From the NCBI GenBank assembly GCA_016718275.1, contig JADKEA010000015.1, forward strand, positions 1 through 64,000: 64,000 nt of DNA, read 5' to 3'. Under the pieces are notes generated by a model. That model was not told the origin of the DNA. It did no database searches and was given only the letters and a program-made list of their open reading frames with translations. The first letter of the stretch is position 1. The number at the start of each line of letters is the position of its first letter. The position numbers were made by a program, and so were the translations under genes. Shown piece by piece: positions 45,801-54,396 of this stretch. The DNA is from Candidatus Villigracilis affinis. GTDB taxonomy: Bacteria; Chloroflexota; Anaerolineae; Anaerolineales; Villigracilaceae.

Positions 45801-46866
45801 CGGTCCGCAGGAAGCGGAAACGCAAAATGGTATAGCCAATGGTCAAGGGGAAAAAAGCAAGCGGCAGGAACAGGTATGGCGAAAAATTAAGCGGCTGAAT
45901 CGCTCCCAAACCCAACCAGATCCCCACAGGGACAAACGCAAGCAATGTACCCAAAAGAATGGCGCGCGATTGTGTCTTCACAACCGGAGATTGGGCAAAG
46001 AATGCCTGATAGAGATTTGTGCCAATGTAAAAGATAATGCCTAACGCAATAAAAGCGTAGATATATTGCCAGCTTGGAATATATGCAGTGGGCTGATCAA
46101 AATTGAACAACGTCGTGAAATTGATTAAAGCCAGCACAATCCCAATGACAATGCCCACCCAGCGCAGGTATGGACGGTTAATCACCGCACGCGGTTCAAG
46201 CGGGAAGGAAAGCCCAAGGTCAAATAAAGCACCACCGGCCAGCGCACAACCAAAGACCCAGACAACCGTAAATTCGTGGGTCGTTATAAGATTAAAATAA
46301 GCGCCTGTAATAATGGCAAGCGACGATGTAAAAAGCGAAAAAGCCCGACCGGCAGGTTCATTGCGGCGCAGGCCAAAGATCCACCAACTTGCGATCAGGA
46401 AAATCAAACTCAGGATGGAAGGGACAATAAAATAAGTTGTTCGACTTGAGGACGGAAACTCGTGCAAGGTGACATTCAGATCGCGATCCCCTGCTTCTGA
46501 ATGGACCGTAACAATCACGTTCTCACCGGGCACACGATCATTCAAAATGGAATGGATCTGCTCAGAACTGCTCACCGACTCGCCGTTGATCGCAGTTAAT
46601 TGATCACCGACTACAACCTGACCAAATAATGCCCATTCGGGTGATGGCTCACCAGGACCTGTACCATTGAACACCAATGTATGTTCATAAAACGCCCCGA
46701 TAAACGGCTGCTGAAACCAGCGCACCGAGAGATACATACTCAACAGGAAAATAACAACTGCAATCGCCTGATATGCAAACAAAACCCATTGCAATATCTG
46801 GTTAATGAGGGTACTGTTCCGTTGAAAGCTGGTCTGCGCACTGCGCTGCATGCTTCGAGCCACCAT
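42847..46866 (-). CDS. Giant multi-GAF histidine kinase with N-terminal PDZ-like and membrane domains
   Basis: 1,339 residues. An N-terminal helix precedes a PDZ-like domain (GQVVVGDQLTAINGESVSSS, about 80-140), then seven or so transmembrane helices (about 155-400). At least three GAF domains follow (about 440-610, 620-790, 800-960) and a fourth GAF-like one (about 970-1110). HisKA has FVAHELKNPMTSIKGY (phospho-histidine about 1125), and HATPase has the N box VNLVSNAYKYTPEGG, VKDNGIGM and GTGLGLNITKSLVEM. It is a hybrid of membrane and cytoplasmic sensing without receiver domain. The partner regulator is not adjacent; a FIST protein follows. Confidence 0.9.
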   Translation of the reverse strand: MVARSMQRSAQTSFQRNSTLINQILQWVLFAYQAIAVVIFLLSMYLSVRWFQQPFIGAFYEHTLVFNGTGPGEPSPEWALFGQVVVGDQLTAINGESVSSSEQIHSILNDRVPGENVIVTVHSEAGDRDLNVTLHEFPSSSRTTYFIVPSILSLIFLIASWWIFGLRRNEPAGRAFSLFTSSLAIITGAYFNLITTHEFTVVWVFGCALAGGALFDLGLSFPLEPRAVINRPYLRWVGIVIGIVLALINFTTLFNFDQPTAYIPSWQYIYAFIALGIIFYIGTNLYQAFFAQSPVVKTQSRAILLGTLLAFVPVGIWLGLGAIQPLNFSPYLFLPLAFFPLTIGYTILRFRFLRTDDFVRRGLMYFFLTAFVMGGYALIVTGIGLLINTSTDVLTNNPYLVGGSMLLLALLLEPFRVRLQTIVDNTFFRGERALAEKLETFSHSLTTALDLNSISTILREQIASTLTPSRIHIYTYDSLNDFFSALPGEDRRPTSDIRFTTTSPFVRYFENEHLPLYLDTAAALPPALQSEQSRLALLGARLFVVLPGKKRINGWLALGPRLSGQPYTPRDLRFLENICDQASVAIERMQTVAHLERQIQEMNALTRVSQGVNVTLTFDDVLELIYAQTAQIIPTSHFHITLYNEPSDYYYYGFCVENNERIPDRENLPFPVNAGLSPEVISKSRQIMTQDYIHECQARSLTPILENVFAWMGVPLNAGAKSIGALSIGSRDGATAYTRGQLELLQAIADQTAGAIVKARLLEETQQRAHQLSTLNEINRQLTSTLELSPLLQNILENAVGILNCEAGSLFLVDEQTKELVFKVTVGPVAANLIGQRLPPGTGIVGRAVQSRGPVIENEEHRSASRFKGVDQQTGFVSRSLMAVPLQVKDRVIGVVEVINRRDGLPFVSGDQDLLTAFAGQAAVAIENARLYTLTDQELAARVEELSVMQRIDRELNASLEMDRAMRITLEWALRQSDAEAGLIGMLEEGKLRVMAHQGLDDRMANLPDQTMKIEIPAMTLSIENGQPQSQSVTTSNEKLLANAHTQMIIPIRRETTVIGLLHLESTSDSQVDIGFLTRLTDHAAIAISNAQLFGEVQRANTAKSDFVSFVAHELKNPMTSIKGYTELIAGGAVGQINEMQTNFLHTIRSNVERMSTLVSDLNDNSKIEAGRLRLEYKATNAPDLVDEVSRSLKRQIEDKKQTLETALPEKISLMWADRIRVSQVLVNLVSNAYKYTPEGGAIQIGVEETTNHWDPEGAVRVVHFWVKDNGIGMTIEDQQKMFQKFFRSDDPKAREAPGTGLGLNITKSLVEMQGGKIWFESEYRKGTIFHFTIPVAEE

Positions 46867-46940
46867 AGTATTTGAATTTTACTCTACAACCGCGCTGGCA
46901 GTATATGGTACTTTCATAACAAAGAAGAAAGGCGGATAAC

Positions 46941-46969
46941 AAAAAGAAGCCGCGCAAAGCGGCCTCTTC
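46941..46969 (-). terminator. gyrB terminator
   Basis: Stem GAAG(CCGC)/(GCGG)CCTCTTC around GCAAA, followed on the minus strand by TTTTTG. About 60 bases past the gyrB stop. Confidence 0.75.
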
Positions 46970-47028
46970 TTAAAATGCACTTTTTTGGAATGAAATTCGC
47001 GCTTCGCCACAAACCCGAAGTTGATACG

Positions 47029-48960
47029 CTAAATATCGAGATTCCTCACGCTCTTGGCATGGGTCTGGATAAACTTTTTGCGTGGATCCACAGCATCGCC
47101 CATGAGCATATCGAAGGTACGGTCTGCTTCGGCGGCATCATCCACGGTGACGAGGAGCAGGGTGCGATTGGTGGGGTTCATCGTCGTCTCCCACAACTGA
47201 TCTGGGTTCATTTCACCGAGACCTTTGTAACGCTGGATACCGACTTTATCATTGCCGATCTCCTTGACCAGCTTATCCTTTTCCTTGTCGCTATACGCAT
47301 ACTTGACTTGATTCTTATAAGCAACACGATAAAGCGGCGGCTGGGCAATATAAAGATGGCCTTCATCGATTAAAAGCGGCATGTAACGGAAGAAGAAGGT
47401 TAGCAACAGTGTGCGGATATGGCTGCCGTCCACGTCTGCATCGGTCATGATGATCACACGGCCATAGCGCAGACCTTCGACATCGAAATTGTCACCAATT
47501 CCGGTGCCCAGTGCAGAGATAAGCGACCTGACTTCGTTGTTGCCAAGGATCTTATCGAGGCGGGCGCGTTCGGTATTCAAGATCTTACCGCGAAGCGGGA
47601 GGATCGCCTGGAAATGACGGTCACGTCCCTGCTTGGCAGAGCCACCTGCCGAGTCACCTTCCACGATGTAAAGCTCGGTCTTGGACGAATCGCGTTCGGA
47701 GCAATCGGCCAGTTTACCGGGCAAAGTAAGCGATTCCAATGCAGACTTGCGGATGACGAGATCGCGGGCTTTACGAGCCGCATCGCGCGCGCGGGCCGAA
47801 GTAAGACATTTCGCAATAATCGCCTTGGCCGCCTGTGGATTTTCCTCGAGGAAAGTTCCAAAGGCTTCGCCAACCACCTGCGTGACGTAAGTCTGCGCTT
47901 CGGGATTCATCAACTTGACTTTGGTCTGTGATTCAAATTGCGGATCGGGATGTTTTACAGACACGATTGCGGTGAGGCCTTCACGCGTGTCATCACCGGA
48001 GAAGTTCGGGTCAGCATCCTTGAGCAGGCCGTTCTTGCGGGCGTAATCATTCACCACACGAGTCAATGAAGAACGCAGACCCGTCAAGTGGGTACCGCCG
48101 TCAACTGTGTTGATCGTATTTGCAAAGGAATACACCGACTCGGTATAGGCATCGGTATATTGGATCGCGGCTTCGATGCCGATATTCTCGATCTCTTTTT
48201 CAACATGCACAACAGGGTGCAGGGTTTCACGATTGCGATTCAAATAACGAACGAAGGATGTGAGACCGCCTTCGAAATAGAAGGTCATCTCGCGTTCGGC
48301 GCGCTCATCAACAAACTTGATGGTTACGCCACGTGCCACGAAGGACATTTCGCGGAAGCGCTGGACCAGTGTATCGAAGCGGAAGTCAATATCTTCCGTG
48401 AATATCTGCTTGTCAAAGCGGAAGGTTTGCTTGGTACCGGTCTCGTCCTTCACTTTGCCGATCTGTTTGATGGTACCTTGTGGCACACCGCGCTTGTATT
48501 CCTGACGCCACAGTTTGCCATCGCGTTTGATCTCTGTGACCATCCACTCGGAAAGAGCATTCACGGCACTAACACCCACGCCATGCAAACCGCCGGAAAC
48601 CTTGTACCCGCCGCCGCCAAACTTGCCGCCTGCGCCGATCACTGTCATGACCACATCCAATGTTTCCATTGGCTTGCCATTGGCATCCTTTTTCGAAGGA
48701 TGCGGGCCTACCGGGATACCACGTCCATTATCTTCAATGGTGACACTGCTGTCGGGGTGAATGGTAATATCGATTCTGTTACACACCCCGGCAAGGGCTT
48801 CGTCAATGGCATTATCAACAACTTCGTAAACAAGGTGATGCAACGCTTTAATGTCCGTACCGCCCACGTACATACCAGGGCGTTTACGCACGTGCTCGAT
48901 GCCTTCAAGGGCCTGAATGGAACTTACATCATAATTAATTTTCTTCTCTTTTTCAGCCAT
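47029..48960 (-). CDS. gyrB: DNA gyrase subunit B
   Basis: 643 residues; start at 48960 after GGAGGTTGTA. GHKL ATPase: EVVDNAIDEALAG, DNGRGIPVG, GGLHGVGVSAVNALS. Transducer domain in the middle. TOPRIM: EGDSAGGSAKQGRDR and MTDADVDGSHIRTLLLTF. The C-terminal tail has QRYKGLGEMNPDQLWETTM. Length and motifs fit the short type without inserted domain. It supplies the ATPase of gyrase, which introduces negative supercoils. GyrA is not in the window. Confidence 0.97.
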   Translation of the reverse strand: MAEKEKKINYDVSSIQALEGIEHVRKRPGMYVGGTDIKALHHLVYEVVDNAIDEALAGVCNRIDITIHPDSSVTIEDNGRGIPVGPHPSKKDANGKPMETLDVVMTVIGAGGKFGGGGYKVSGGLHGVGVSAVNALSEWMVTEIKRDGKLWRQEYKRGVPQGTIKQIGKVKDETGTKQTFRFDKQIFTEDIDFRFDTLVQRFREMSFVARGVTIKFVDERAEREMTFYFEGGLTSFVRYLNRNRETLHPVVHVEKEIENIGIEAAIQYTDAYTESVYSFANTINTVDGGTHLTGLRSSLTRVVNDYARKNGLLKDADPNFSGDDTREGLTAIVSVKHPDPQFESQTKVKLMNPEAQTYVTQVVGEAFGTFLEENPQAAKAIIAKCLTSARARDAARKARDLVIRKSALESLTLPGKLADCSERDSSKTELYIVEGDSAGGSAKQGRDRHFQAILPLRGKILNTERARLDKILGNNEVRSLISALGTGIGDNFDVEGLRYGRVIIMTDADVDGSHIRTLLLTFFFRYMPLLIDEGHLYIAQPPLYRVAYKNQVKYAYSDKEKDKLVKEIGNDKVGIQRYKGLGEMNPDQLWETTMNPTNRTLLLVTVDDAAEADRTFDMLMGDAVDPRKKFIQTHAKSVRNLDI

Positions 48961-49005
48961 TACAACCTCCAACAATTTATAGTGCCAAACGGAATGTCGT
49001 CCTGC

Positions 49006-49995
49006 CTATGCTTTCGTGACGGCAGTTGGACGTAATTTTTCGATCACAGCCTGCAACCAGGTATTCATATCCCGATAATAAACAAAACTTGCCGCCAGCA
49101 AGGCCGTGGTCACAAACGAGTGACCAAAGATGCCGACCAGCGTCATCCACGAATCCTGGGGAGGAATGCTCCACAGAAAATTGAGTCCCACCGAAAGCAG
49201 GAAGATCGTCAGCACGAACATGCTGCTTGTGGGCAGTGTGAAGCGTGTCATTTGCACACTGCTGAAAATGGCTGTCGCAAAATTCTGGCGTCGGAGAAAG
49301 ATCCCGTGCGGCCAGAAGAACAACGGCACGACCACCCACATCGAAACCAGACTCAGGAACAAGACCAGCAAATTGGCAATGAACGGGCTAAATTGAAGCA
49401 CCACCGCCAGCACGAGGAACACCGGCACCAAGATCATCACGGAAAGGATGCTCCAAAAAATGGATGTAAGCACCGTCTGCACGATGACGCGGGAAATACG
49501 AATGGGCGGGTTGTTCTTATCTTGAATTGCCAGCCATGCCACACTGCGGAAATACAAACCACCGCCGATCCAACCGAGAAGATTCAAAATGAAGATCCAA
49601 CCCACAAGGCTGACCGCGCTCACCTGCAAGATGAGGGGACTTCCCAAAGGCGTAGAGGCTGTCTGTTGTGGAAAGAGCAGGCTCGAGATCCCGATGGGAA
49701 GCGTGCGCAAAAGCCAGAATAAGTTGATGCTGGGAATCGTCGTTTCATACCAGGACAAAATGCGCTGAATATCCTCGGCGGGAACACCGCCGGCTTTCCA
49801 GATCGCGATCACTTCACTTTTAATCGAATCGAACAGGGCGTTCATGCGTAAACGCGGGCCCAACCAGAGAAACAGATTCAACATCAACGGCAACAGGATC
49901 GCCGTGATATGTGAGGCGATCATATCGAAGCCCGCTTTGATTGAATTGATGATTCCGGGGGGCGTTGGCAGGTTTTCTATGCGTGAAACTTCCAT
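49006..49995 (-). CDS. Multi-pass membrane protein of unknown function
   Basis: 329 residues with about six predicted helices (around 30-50, 115-135, 140-160, 180-205, 215-245, 265-300). The N-terminal part (MEVSRIENLPTPPGIINSIK, then GFDMIASH) recurs in Anaerolineae proteins near gyrB, as far as I recall. No catalytic motif. It lies upstream of gyrB on the same strand with a gap of 45 bases, so the two may be co-transcribed. Confidence 0.75.
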   Translation of the reverse strand: MEVSRIENLPTPPGIINSIKAGFDMIASHITAILLPLMLNLFLWLGPRLRMNALFDSIKSEVIAIWKAGGVPAEDIQRILSWYETTIPSINLFWLLRTLPIGISSLLFPQQTASTPLGSPLILQVSAVSLVGWIFILNLLGWIGGGLYFRSVAWLAIQDKNNPPIRISRVIVQTVLTSIFWSILSVMILVPVFLVLAVVLQFSPFIANLLVLFLSLVSMWVVVPLFFWPHGIFLRRQNFATAIFSSVQMTRFTLPTSSMFVLTIFLLSVGLNFLWSIPPQDSWMTLVGIFGHSFVTTALLAASFVYYRDMNTWLQAVIEKLRPTAVTKA

Positions 49996-50057
49996 AACAG
50001 ATTGATTCTACCATACCCCTGCTTGCGCTTGTGTGCCCCCACAGGTACAATCTTTAC

Positions 50058-50873
50058 ATGCAAGAGAACCGTTCCTACCTGCCGTCTGCAGACCGCGTGG
50101 GCGTGCTGATCGCATCCGTGCTGTTGACCTTTGCCCTCACCCGCCTGATCCAATCGCCGCAATTTACGCTGACAATCGAGTTGCCGGGGTTCTATTTTGC
50201 CTACCCGCTCACCCTCGGCACAGCCATGACCATCCTCGCTGCTGCGCTCACCGCCGCAGGCATGGACTGGTTGACACGCGGCCACCCCAGCCTTGGGAAG
50301 AAGCCGAACATCGAACATCTCATGCTCCCCACCCTGACCACATTCGTGATCGGTTCGCCGCTGGCACTGTTACCCAACGGCATCACCTGGTGGATCGCAT
50401 TCGCCTTCGGCGCGAGTTTGCTCGTCATTGTTTTTCTGGCTGAGTACATCACCGTTGAACCATCTGCGCCGTCATATGCATTTGCACGCGCGGGGCTCAC
50501 TGCACTTGCGTATGCGCTCTTTCTCATCCTCGCCACATCGCTGCGCTTTTCAGGCGTGCGCATGTTTTTACTTTTTCCTGTGGTTTTGATCGTGGCGGGG
50601 TTGATCAGCCTGCGCATTTTGCACCTCGACGGCACCGACCGCTGGGATTTCCCCTGGGCGCTCGGCATCGGTATCGTCTGCTCTCAGATAGGGGCAGGCC
50701 TTCATTATTGGCCGCTGACCCCCATTCAATTTGGACTTGCGCTCACAGGGCCGCTGTATGCGCTGACCATGCTCTCCGCAAGCCTGACCGAAAATACTCC
50801 GTTACGCCGCGCCGCAGTGGGGCCGATCCTTATTGTGGGTCTGGCCTGGGTCTCGGCTTTTCTATTGAATTAA
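50058..50873 (+). CDS. Membrane protein, DUF5656-like
   Basis: 271 residues from 50058 (MQENRSYLPSADRVG) with about eight transmembrane helices and few polar loops. The N-terminal pattern DRVGVLIASVLLTFALTRLI is common to an uncharacterised Chloroflexota family. It is divergent from the gene at 49006, with a 62-base gap between them. Its stop overlaps the JAMM gene start (TAATG). Function unknown. Confidence 0.7.
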   Translation: MQENRSYLPSADRVGVLIASVLLTFALTRLIQSPQFTLTIELPGFYFAYPLTLGTAMTILAAALTAAGMDWLTRGHPSLGKKPNIEHLMLPTLTTFVIGSPLALLPNGITWWIAFAFGASLLVIVFLAEYITVEPSAPSYAFARAGLTALAYALFLILATSLRFSGVRMFLLFPVVLIVAGLISLRILHLDGTDRWDFPWALGIGIVCSQIGAGLHYWPLTPIQFGLALTGPLYALTMLSASLTENTPLRRAAVGPILIVGLAWVSAFLLN

Positions 50874-51292
50874 TGACTGCGACCCACTTTTCAATGAATT
50901 CCCTCACGCTTACAAATGAACAACTACAAAAGATGATCGCGCATGTGGATAACCATGCGCCACTGGAGGCTTGCGGGCTTTTGGCAGGTCAGGGCTCAAC
51001 GGTAGAGTCTGTGCTTGTGGTGCAGAATCAGGCTCAAAGTCCAGTGCGATACGTGATGGATCCCATCGAGCAGCTGCATGCCTTCGAGTGGATCGAATCC
51101 AACGGGCTGGACCTCATCGGCATCTTTCACTCGCATCCAACTGGACCTGAAACTGTTTCGCCCACCGACATCGCGGAGGCCGCCTATGCAGTGGTGTATG
51201 TCATCCTCGCGCGTGTGGACGGTAGGTGGCGCGCCCGCGGGTTTTGGATCGAGCATGGTGATTTCCGTGAAGTGACTTTGCAAATCCTCTAG
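50873..51292 (+). CDS. JAMM/Mov34-family (M67) metallopeptidase
   Basis: 139 residues. Zinc motif HSHPTGPETVSPTD (HxH...S..D), with the upstream catalytic glutamate in LEACGLLAG, as in JAB1/MPN+ peptidases. In bacteria such proteins cleave ubiquitin-like or sulfur-carrier C-terminal fusions, or process CysO-like adducts. Start at 50873 is coupled to the previous gene; an alternative ATG lies at 50894. No ubiquitin-like partner is next to it. Confidence 0.9.
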   Translation: MTATHFSMNSLTLTNEQLQKMIAHVDNHAPLEACGLLAGQGSTVESVLVVQNQAQSPVRYVMDPIEQLHAFEWIESNGLDLIGIFHSHPTGPETVSPTDIAEAAYAVVYVILARVDGRWRARGFWIEHGDFREVTLQIL

Positions 51293-51347
51293 CAACCTTA
51301 TTTCATTTTTTGTGTTTTATGTTTACAACCAAATCGGAGGAGTTTCA

Positions 51348-52040
51348 ATGCAAATTGTGTTTGATATCGGGATTATTCTACTGGCGTATATTTTTGGTTC
51401 GATCCCATTTGGGCTTCTGATCGTCAAGCTGAAAACAGGAAAGGACATCCGCCAGGTTGAAAGCGGCCGCACAGGCGGAACCAATGCAATGCGCGCCGCA
51501 GGATTTTGGGCGGGCTTTGGAACCGCCATGCTCGATATCTTGAAAGGTGCGGTGGGGGTATGGGTGGCACGCTGGCTGACCCCGGACCAAACCTGGGTGC
51601 ATGTGCTAGCGCCGATCGCCGCCATTCTCGGGCATAACTATTCAGTCTTTCTAATCGAACGCGATGAAAACGGGAAGATCGTTCGCTTTCGCGGCGGTGC
51701 GGGCGGAGCGCCCTCCGTGGGCGGCGCCATGGGGTTGTGGCCTGGCTCGATCCTCATCATTTTGCCGCTCGGCATGCTGACCTTTTTCAGCATCGGCATT
51801 GCTTCCATCACCACGATGGCGGTGGCGTTATTTGCGATCATCGTTTTCGCGGTCCGCGCTTCGCAGGGACTTTTGCCGTGGGCCTATGTTTGGTACGGAG
51901 TCGGGGCAGAACTTCTGCTGATCTGGGCGTTGCGCCCGAATCTGAAAAAATTATTTGAAGGCAATGAACGCGTGGTGAAATATAGCCTAAATGGTTGGCT
52001 GCGCGCAAGACGCGAGGCGAAGGCGGAGGGTGGAAAGTAG
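51348..52040 (+). CDS. plsY: Acyl-phosphate glycerol-3-phosphate acyltransferase
   Basis: 230 residues; start at 51348 after GGAGGAG. Motifs GSIPFGLLIVK, SGRTGGTNAMRAAGFW (the phosphate-binding loop) and GHNYSVFL are the three PlsY signatures. Five or six helices. It catalyses the first acylation in phospholipid synthesis at the membrane. Here the usual motif-3 region is RFRGGAGGAPSVGGAMG, with alanine where GKG is more common. Confidence 0.93.
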   Translation: MQIVFDIGIILLAYIFGSIPFGLLIVKLKTGKDIRQVESGRTGGTNAMRAAGFWAGFGTAMLDILKGAVGVWVARWLTPDQTWVHVLAPIAAILGHNYSVFLIERDENGKIVRFRGGAGGAPSVGGAMGLWPGSILIILPLGMLTFFSIGIASITTMAVALFAIIVFAVRASQGLLPWAYVWYGVGAELLLIWALRPNLKKLFEGNERVVKYSLNGWLRARREAKAEGGK

Positions 52041-52057
52041 AAAGTGGGTTTGAGAAT

Positions 52058-52088
52058 CAAAAACGTCCTTTTCAGAAGGGCGTTTTTT
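52058..52088 (+). terminator. plsY terminator
   Basis: Stem AAAACGTCCTT / AAGGGCGTTTT with one mismatch, followed by T residues, 20 bases past the stop. Confidence 0.8.
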
Positions 52089-52167
52089 TGTTTTGCGGAT
52101 TATGCTATACTTTTTATTGCCTATCGGGAAATGATTTCTAAAGAAAAAGTTTTCAAGAAGGAATAAT

Positions 52168-52767
52168 ATGCAATCAAAAAATGGAAAAGCACCAACTCAA
52201 CTGGCTGGCTTGAAAAGTGCCACTTGGCTGGTGATCATGCTCCTGCAATTCAGCCTGGTCGTTGGCTGCAGTTCTGCTCAGGTGTCAACAACATTGCCAC
52301 CCGTACCTACAGTTGTGGAAAGTAATGAGCAATTGGAAACCAATTTTGGCTTCATTTTTGAATACGGCACCTGCTCCACAAATGTACTCGATACATTTAA
52401 GGCAGAATACATACAAGACCGCAGCATATATGAACCATCCATAACCATTTCACTGGCCTTGTCAGTGGAACAAATGAAAGACATCCGCCAGAAAACATAT
52501 GCGATCGGCCTGCCCCAATACCCTGCGGTCTACGTCATACCCACTCCGCTCGATGGTGTCATAAGCAAGATCACACCTGCTCCCCACTACAAACTGACCG
52601 TCGTGGACGGTGAAACAATAACAACTGTAAGCTGGGTTGACGATATTACTCAACCCACTGCGCCAGAAGCAGACCGCCTTCGTGAGTTATTCGAAATGAT
52701 CGTTAAAATGATCGATGAGCATCCAGATTTCAAAAAACTTCCCAAATTACCTTTTGGGTGTGCATGA
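52168..52767 (+). CDS. Lipoprotein of unknown function
   Basis: 199 residues. Lipobox SLVVGCSS at about 28-34. A short proline/valine linker leads to a globular domain with two cysteines that might pair (GTCSTNVLDTFKAEY, LPFGCA). Ribosome site AAGGAATA. No family recognised. It may be exported and anchored on the outer face. Confidence 0.75.
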   Translation: MQSKNGKAPTQLAGLKSATWLVIMLLQFSLVVGCSSAQVSTTLPPVPTVVESNEQLETNFGFIFEYGTCSTNVLDTFKAEYIQDRSIYEPSITISLALSVEQMKDIRQKTYAIGLPQYPAVYVIPTPLDGVISKITPAPHYKLTVVDGETITTVSWVDDITQPTAPEADRLRELFEMIVKMIDEHPDFKKLPKLPFGCA

Positions 52768-52779
52768 ATCGAGGCAAAC

Positions 52780-53187
52780 TTGTTTTGTATTCATTCAGTA
52801 TCGTCTGACCGCGAAATTGTCTTCAGTGCTCACAAAGGTGATTATTTTCACGTCGCACTAAAAGACAAAAATATTTCCTTTTCAGTAGAGGTTTGGGCGA
52901 CCAACGACAGGAATGGGTTGAATAATTTCTTTCAAGAACTTGCAAGTTTAAGGGTTCCATGGCCTGGCACGCGAAGTTGGACATCCCTCGAAGGAGAGTT
53001 CAATATCTCAGCAACTTGTACAATGCTTGGGCATATTGTATTTACAGTAAAGCTAAATGGCCACCTGGGGGAACAGAAGCGTGGAAGGTACAAGCGGGGC
53101 TGGAAACCGAATTGGGACAACTTGAAAAAATTGCTCAAAGCGCAAACTCGTTTTTTCAAGGCTAAAGGTATAGTTCTTTTACTCTAA
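52780..53187 (+). CDS. Hypothetical protein, weakly like DUF6228
   Basis: 135 residues if started at the TTG at 52780. The segment YFHVALKDKNISFSVEVWAT, RSWTSLEGEFNIS and LGHIVFTVKLNGHLG resembles, to my memory, the DUF6228 pattern (immunity-like proteins). The start is uncertain and the C-terminus past LNGHLG looks out of character, so a frameshift near 53,070 is possible. Confidence 0.5.
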   Translation: MFCIHSVSSDREIVFSAHKGDYFHVALKDKNISFSVEVWATNDRNGLNNFFQELASLRVPWPGTRSWTSLEGEFNISATCTMLGHIVFTVKLNGHLGEQKRGRYKRGWKPNWDNLKKLLKAQTRFFKAKGIVLLL

Positions 53188-53195
53188 CGCCATCA

Positions 53196-53990
53196 CTACT
53201 TTCCCAACGAAGCAAATGTAAAACTGTGGATGATAACTTCCACTTCATTTCCATCCACAGGCGGTTGACCTTGGAACAGCCACAGGTTGATGTGGACAGG
53301 CATGGCTTGTTGTGAAATGTGAACCAAAGGCTCATCTGGTTTGTACAACCAGTTGGCGATCTCATTTTCATTGTCATCGCGGTGACCATGCAGGGCTTGA
53401 AAAAGAATCTTTTGGCTTTCCCACACAAAACGATGAGTGGTATATGTTCCATTTAGTGTGACGGGAAAAGATTCTGAAGTCTGCTCCACGCCGCTTTGGG
53501 CAGGCCAGACCGTGAAGTTCCCGATCGGCCATTCAGGGTTGCCCCAATGGGCGTATTCAATGTCAATTTCGTTGGTAGCATTGGGTCCGACATCCTCGGT
53601 TGGGTAGTTGAACATGCCGAAGACGACGTTGGCATCCAACCGGTCAATTGGCCCGATGACCTGAAACTGGTAGATGCCAAATCCAAGCCGCTCGGTGGTC
53701 GTGACCTCTGCACAGGTCCAGCCAGATTCGGTTCGGCTGATCTTCAAATGCAGGTCGCTGTTTTCATCCACCCACACGTTGCTTCCGCTCCACGTGTTCG
53801 GACCAGGTCCGCTCAAGCCGCCGTCGCGGACAACCCAATCGTAGCCAGAGAATTGGATGATCCGCTCCCCCGTCACAGGCGGGGTTGGGGATTCAACTGG
53901 AAGCGAGGCAGTCAGGTCTGGCATTGGAGTCGGCGTTGAACTACATGAGGCTAGAAATGCAGCGAGAATGACGAGGATGATTCTCTTCAT
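53196..53990 (-). CDS. GH16-superfamily lipoprotein
   Basis: 264 residues. Lipobox LAAFLASCSS, Thr/Pro linker, then a GH16/concanavalin-like beta-jelly-roll. The catalytic motif ExDxE is intact in NEIDIEYAHWG. Substrate-cleft strands are in GIYQFQVIGPID and HRFVWESQKILFQAL. GH16 enzymes cleave beta-1,3/1,4-glucans and galactans. The short length and the weak loops do not allow a specific substrate. Its start overlaps the ABM gene stop (ATGA). Confidence 0.85.
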   Translation of the reverse strand: MKRIILVILAAFLASCSSTPTPMPDLTASLPVESPTPPVTGERIIQFSGYDWVVRDGGLSGPGPNTWSGSNVWVDENSDLHLKISRTESGWTCAEVTTTERLGFGIYQFQVIGPIDRLDANVVFGMFNYPTEDVGPNATNEIDIEYAHWGNPEWPIGNFTVWPAQSGVEQTSESFPVTLNGTYTTHRFVWESQKILFQALHGHRDDNENEIANWLYKPDEPLVHISQQAMPVHINLWLFQGQPPVDGNEVEVIIHSFTFASLGK

Positions 53991-54286
53991 ACCCCGTGTC
54001 CGCCAGCCACTTTCAACTCTGCGCCACTGGGAGCGCCGCCCATCAACGGCATGGCTTCCGCGATCAACGCCCTGACGCGTTCATCTTTCAGCGAAGCATC
54101 ATGCGCTTCCTTGTCATCCCAAATCTCCATGACCCAGACCGTGACTTCATCCGCAAGATCTTCATTGACGGCATATAAACGACAACTCGAAAGTTGACCA
54201 ACGGTCTGCGCAGCACGCAAGAGGATCTCGACGAGTTGCCCGCGTTGGCTGGGTTTGGCGATCAATTTTCCACACATTGCATACAT
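53987..54286 (-). CDS. Antibiotic-biosynthesis-monooxygenase (ABM) domain protein
   Basis: 99 residues. A ferredoxin-like dimeric alpha/beta barrel: CGKLIAKPSQRGQLVEILL, CRLYAVNEDLADEVTVWVME, WDDKEAHDASLKDERVRALI. Such proteins act as quinol or heme oxygenases, or have unknown small-molecule roles. Translationally coupled to the GH16-like gene, a combination with no obvious logic. Confidence 0.9.
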   Translation of the reverse strand: MYAMCGKLIAKPSQRGQLVEILLRAAQTVGQLSSCRLYAVNEDLADEVTVWVMEIWDDKEAHDASLKDERVRALIAEAMPLMGGAPSGAELKVAGGHGV

Positions 54287-54396
54287 TTTTTACTCCTGAT
54301 GTTAATATAATTAAATACAAAACTACATTCAACGCGAACGTTGCGATATGGAATTCCATGCTTCTTTATTATCAGAGCAATTTGCCTGTACCGATT

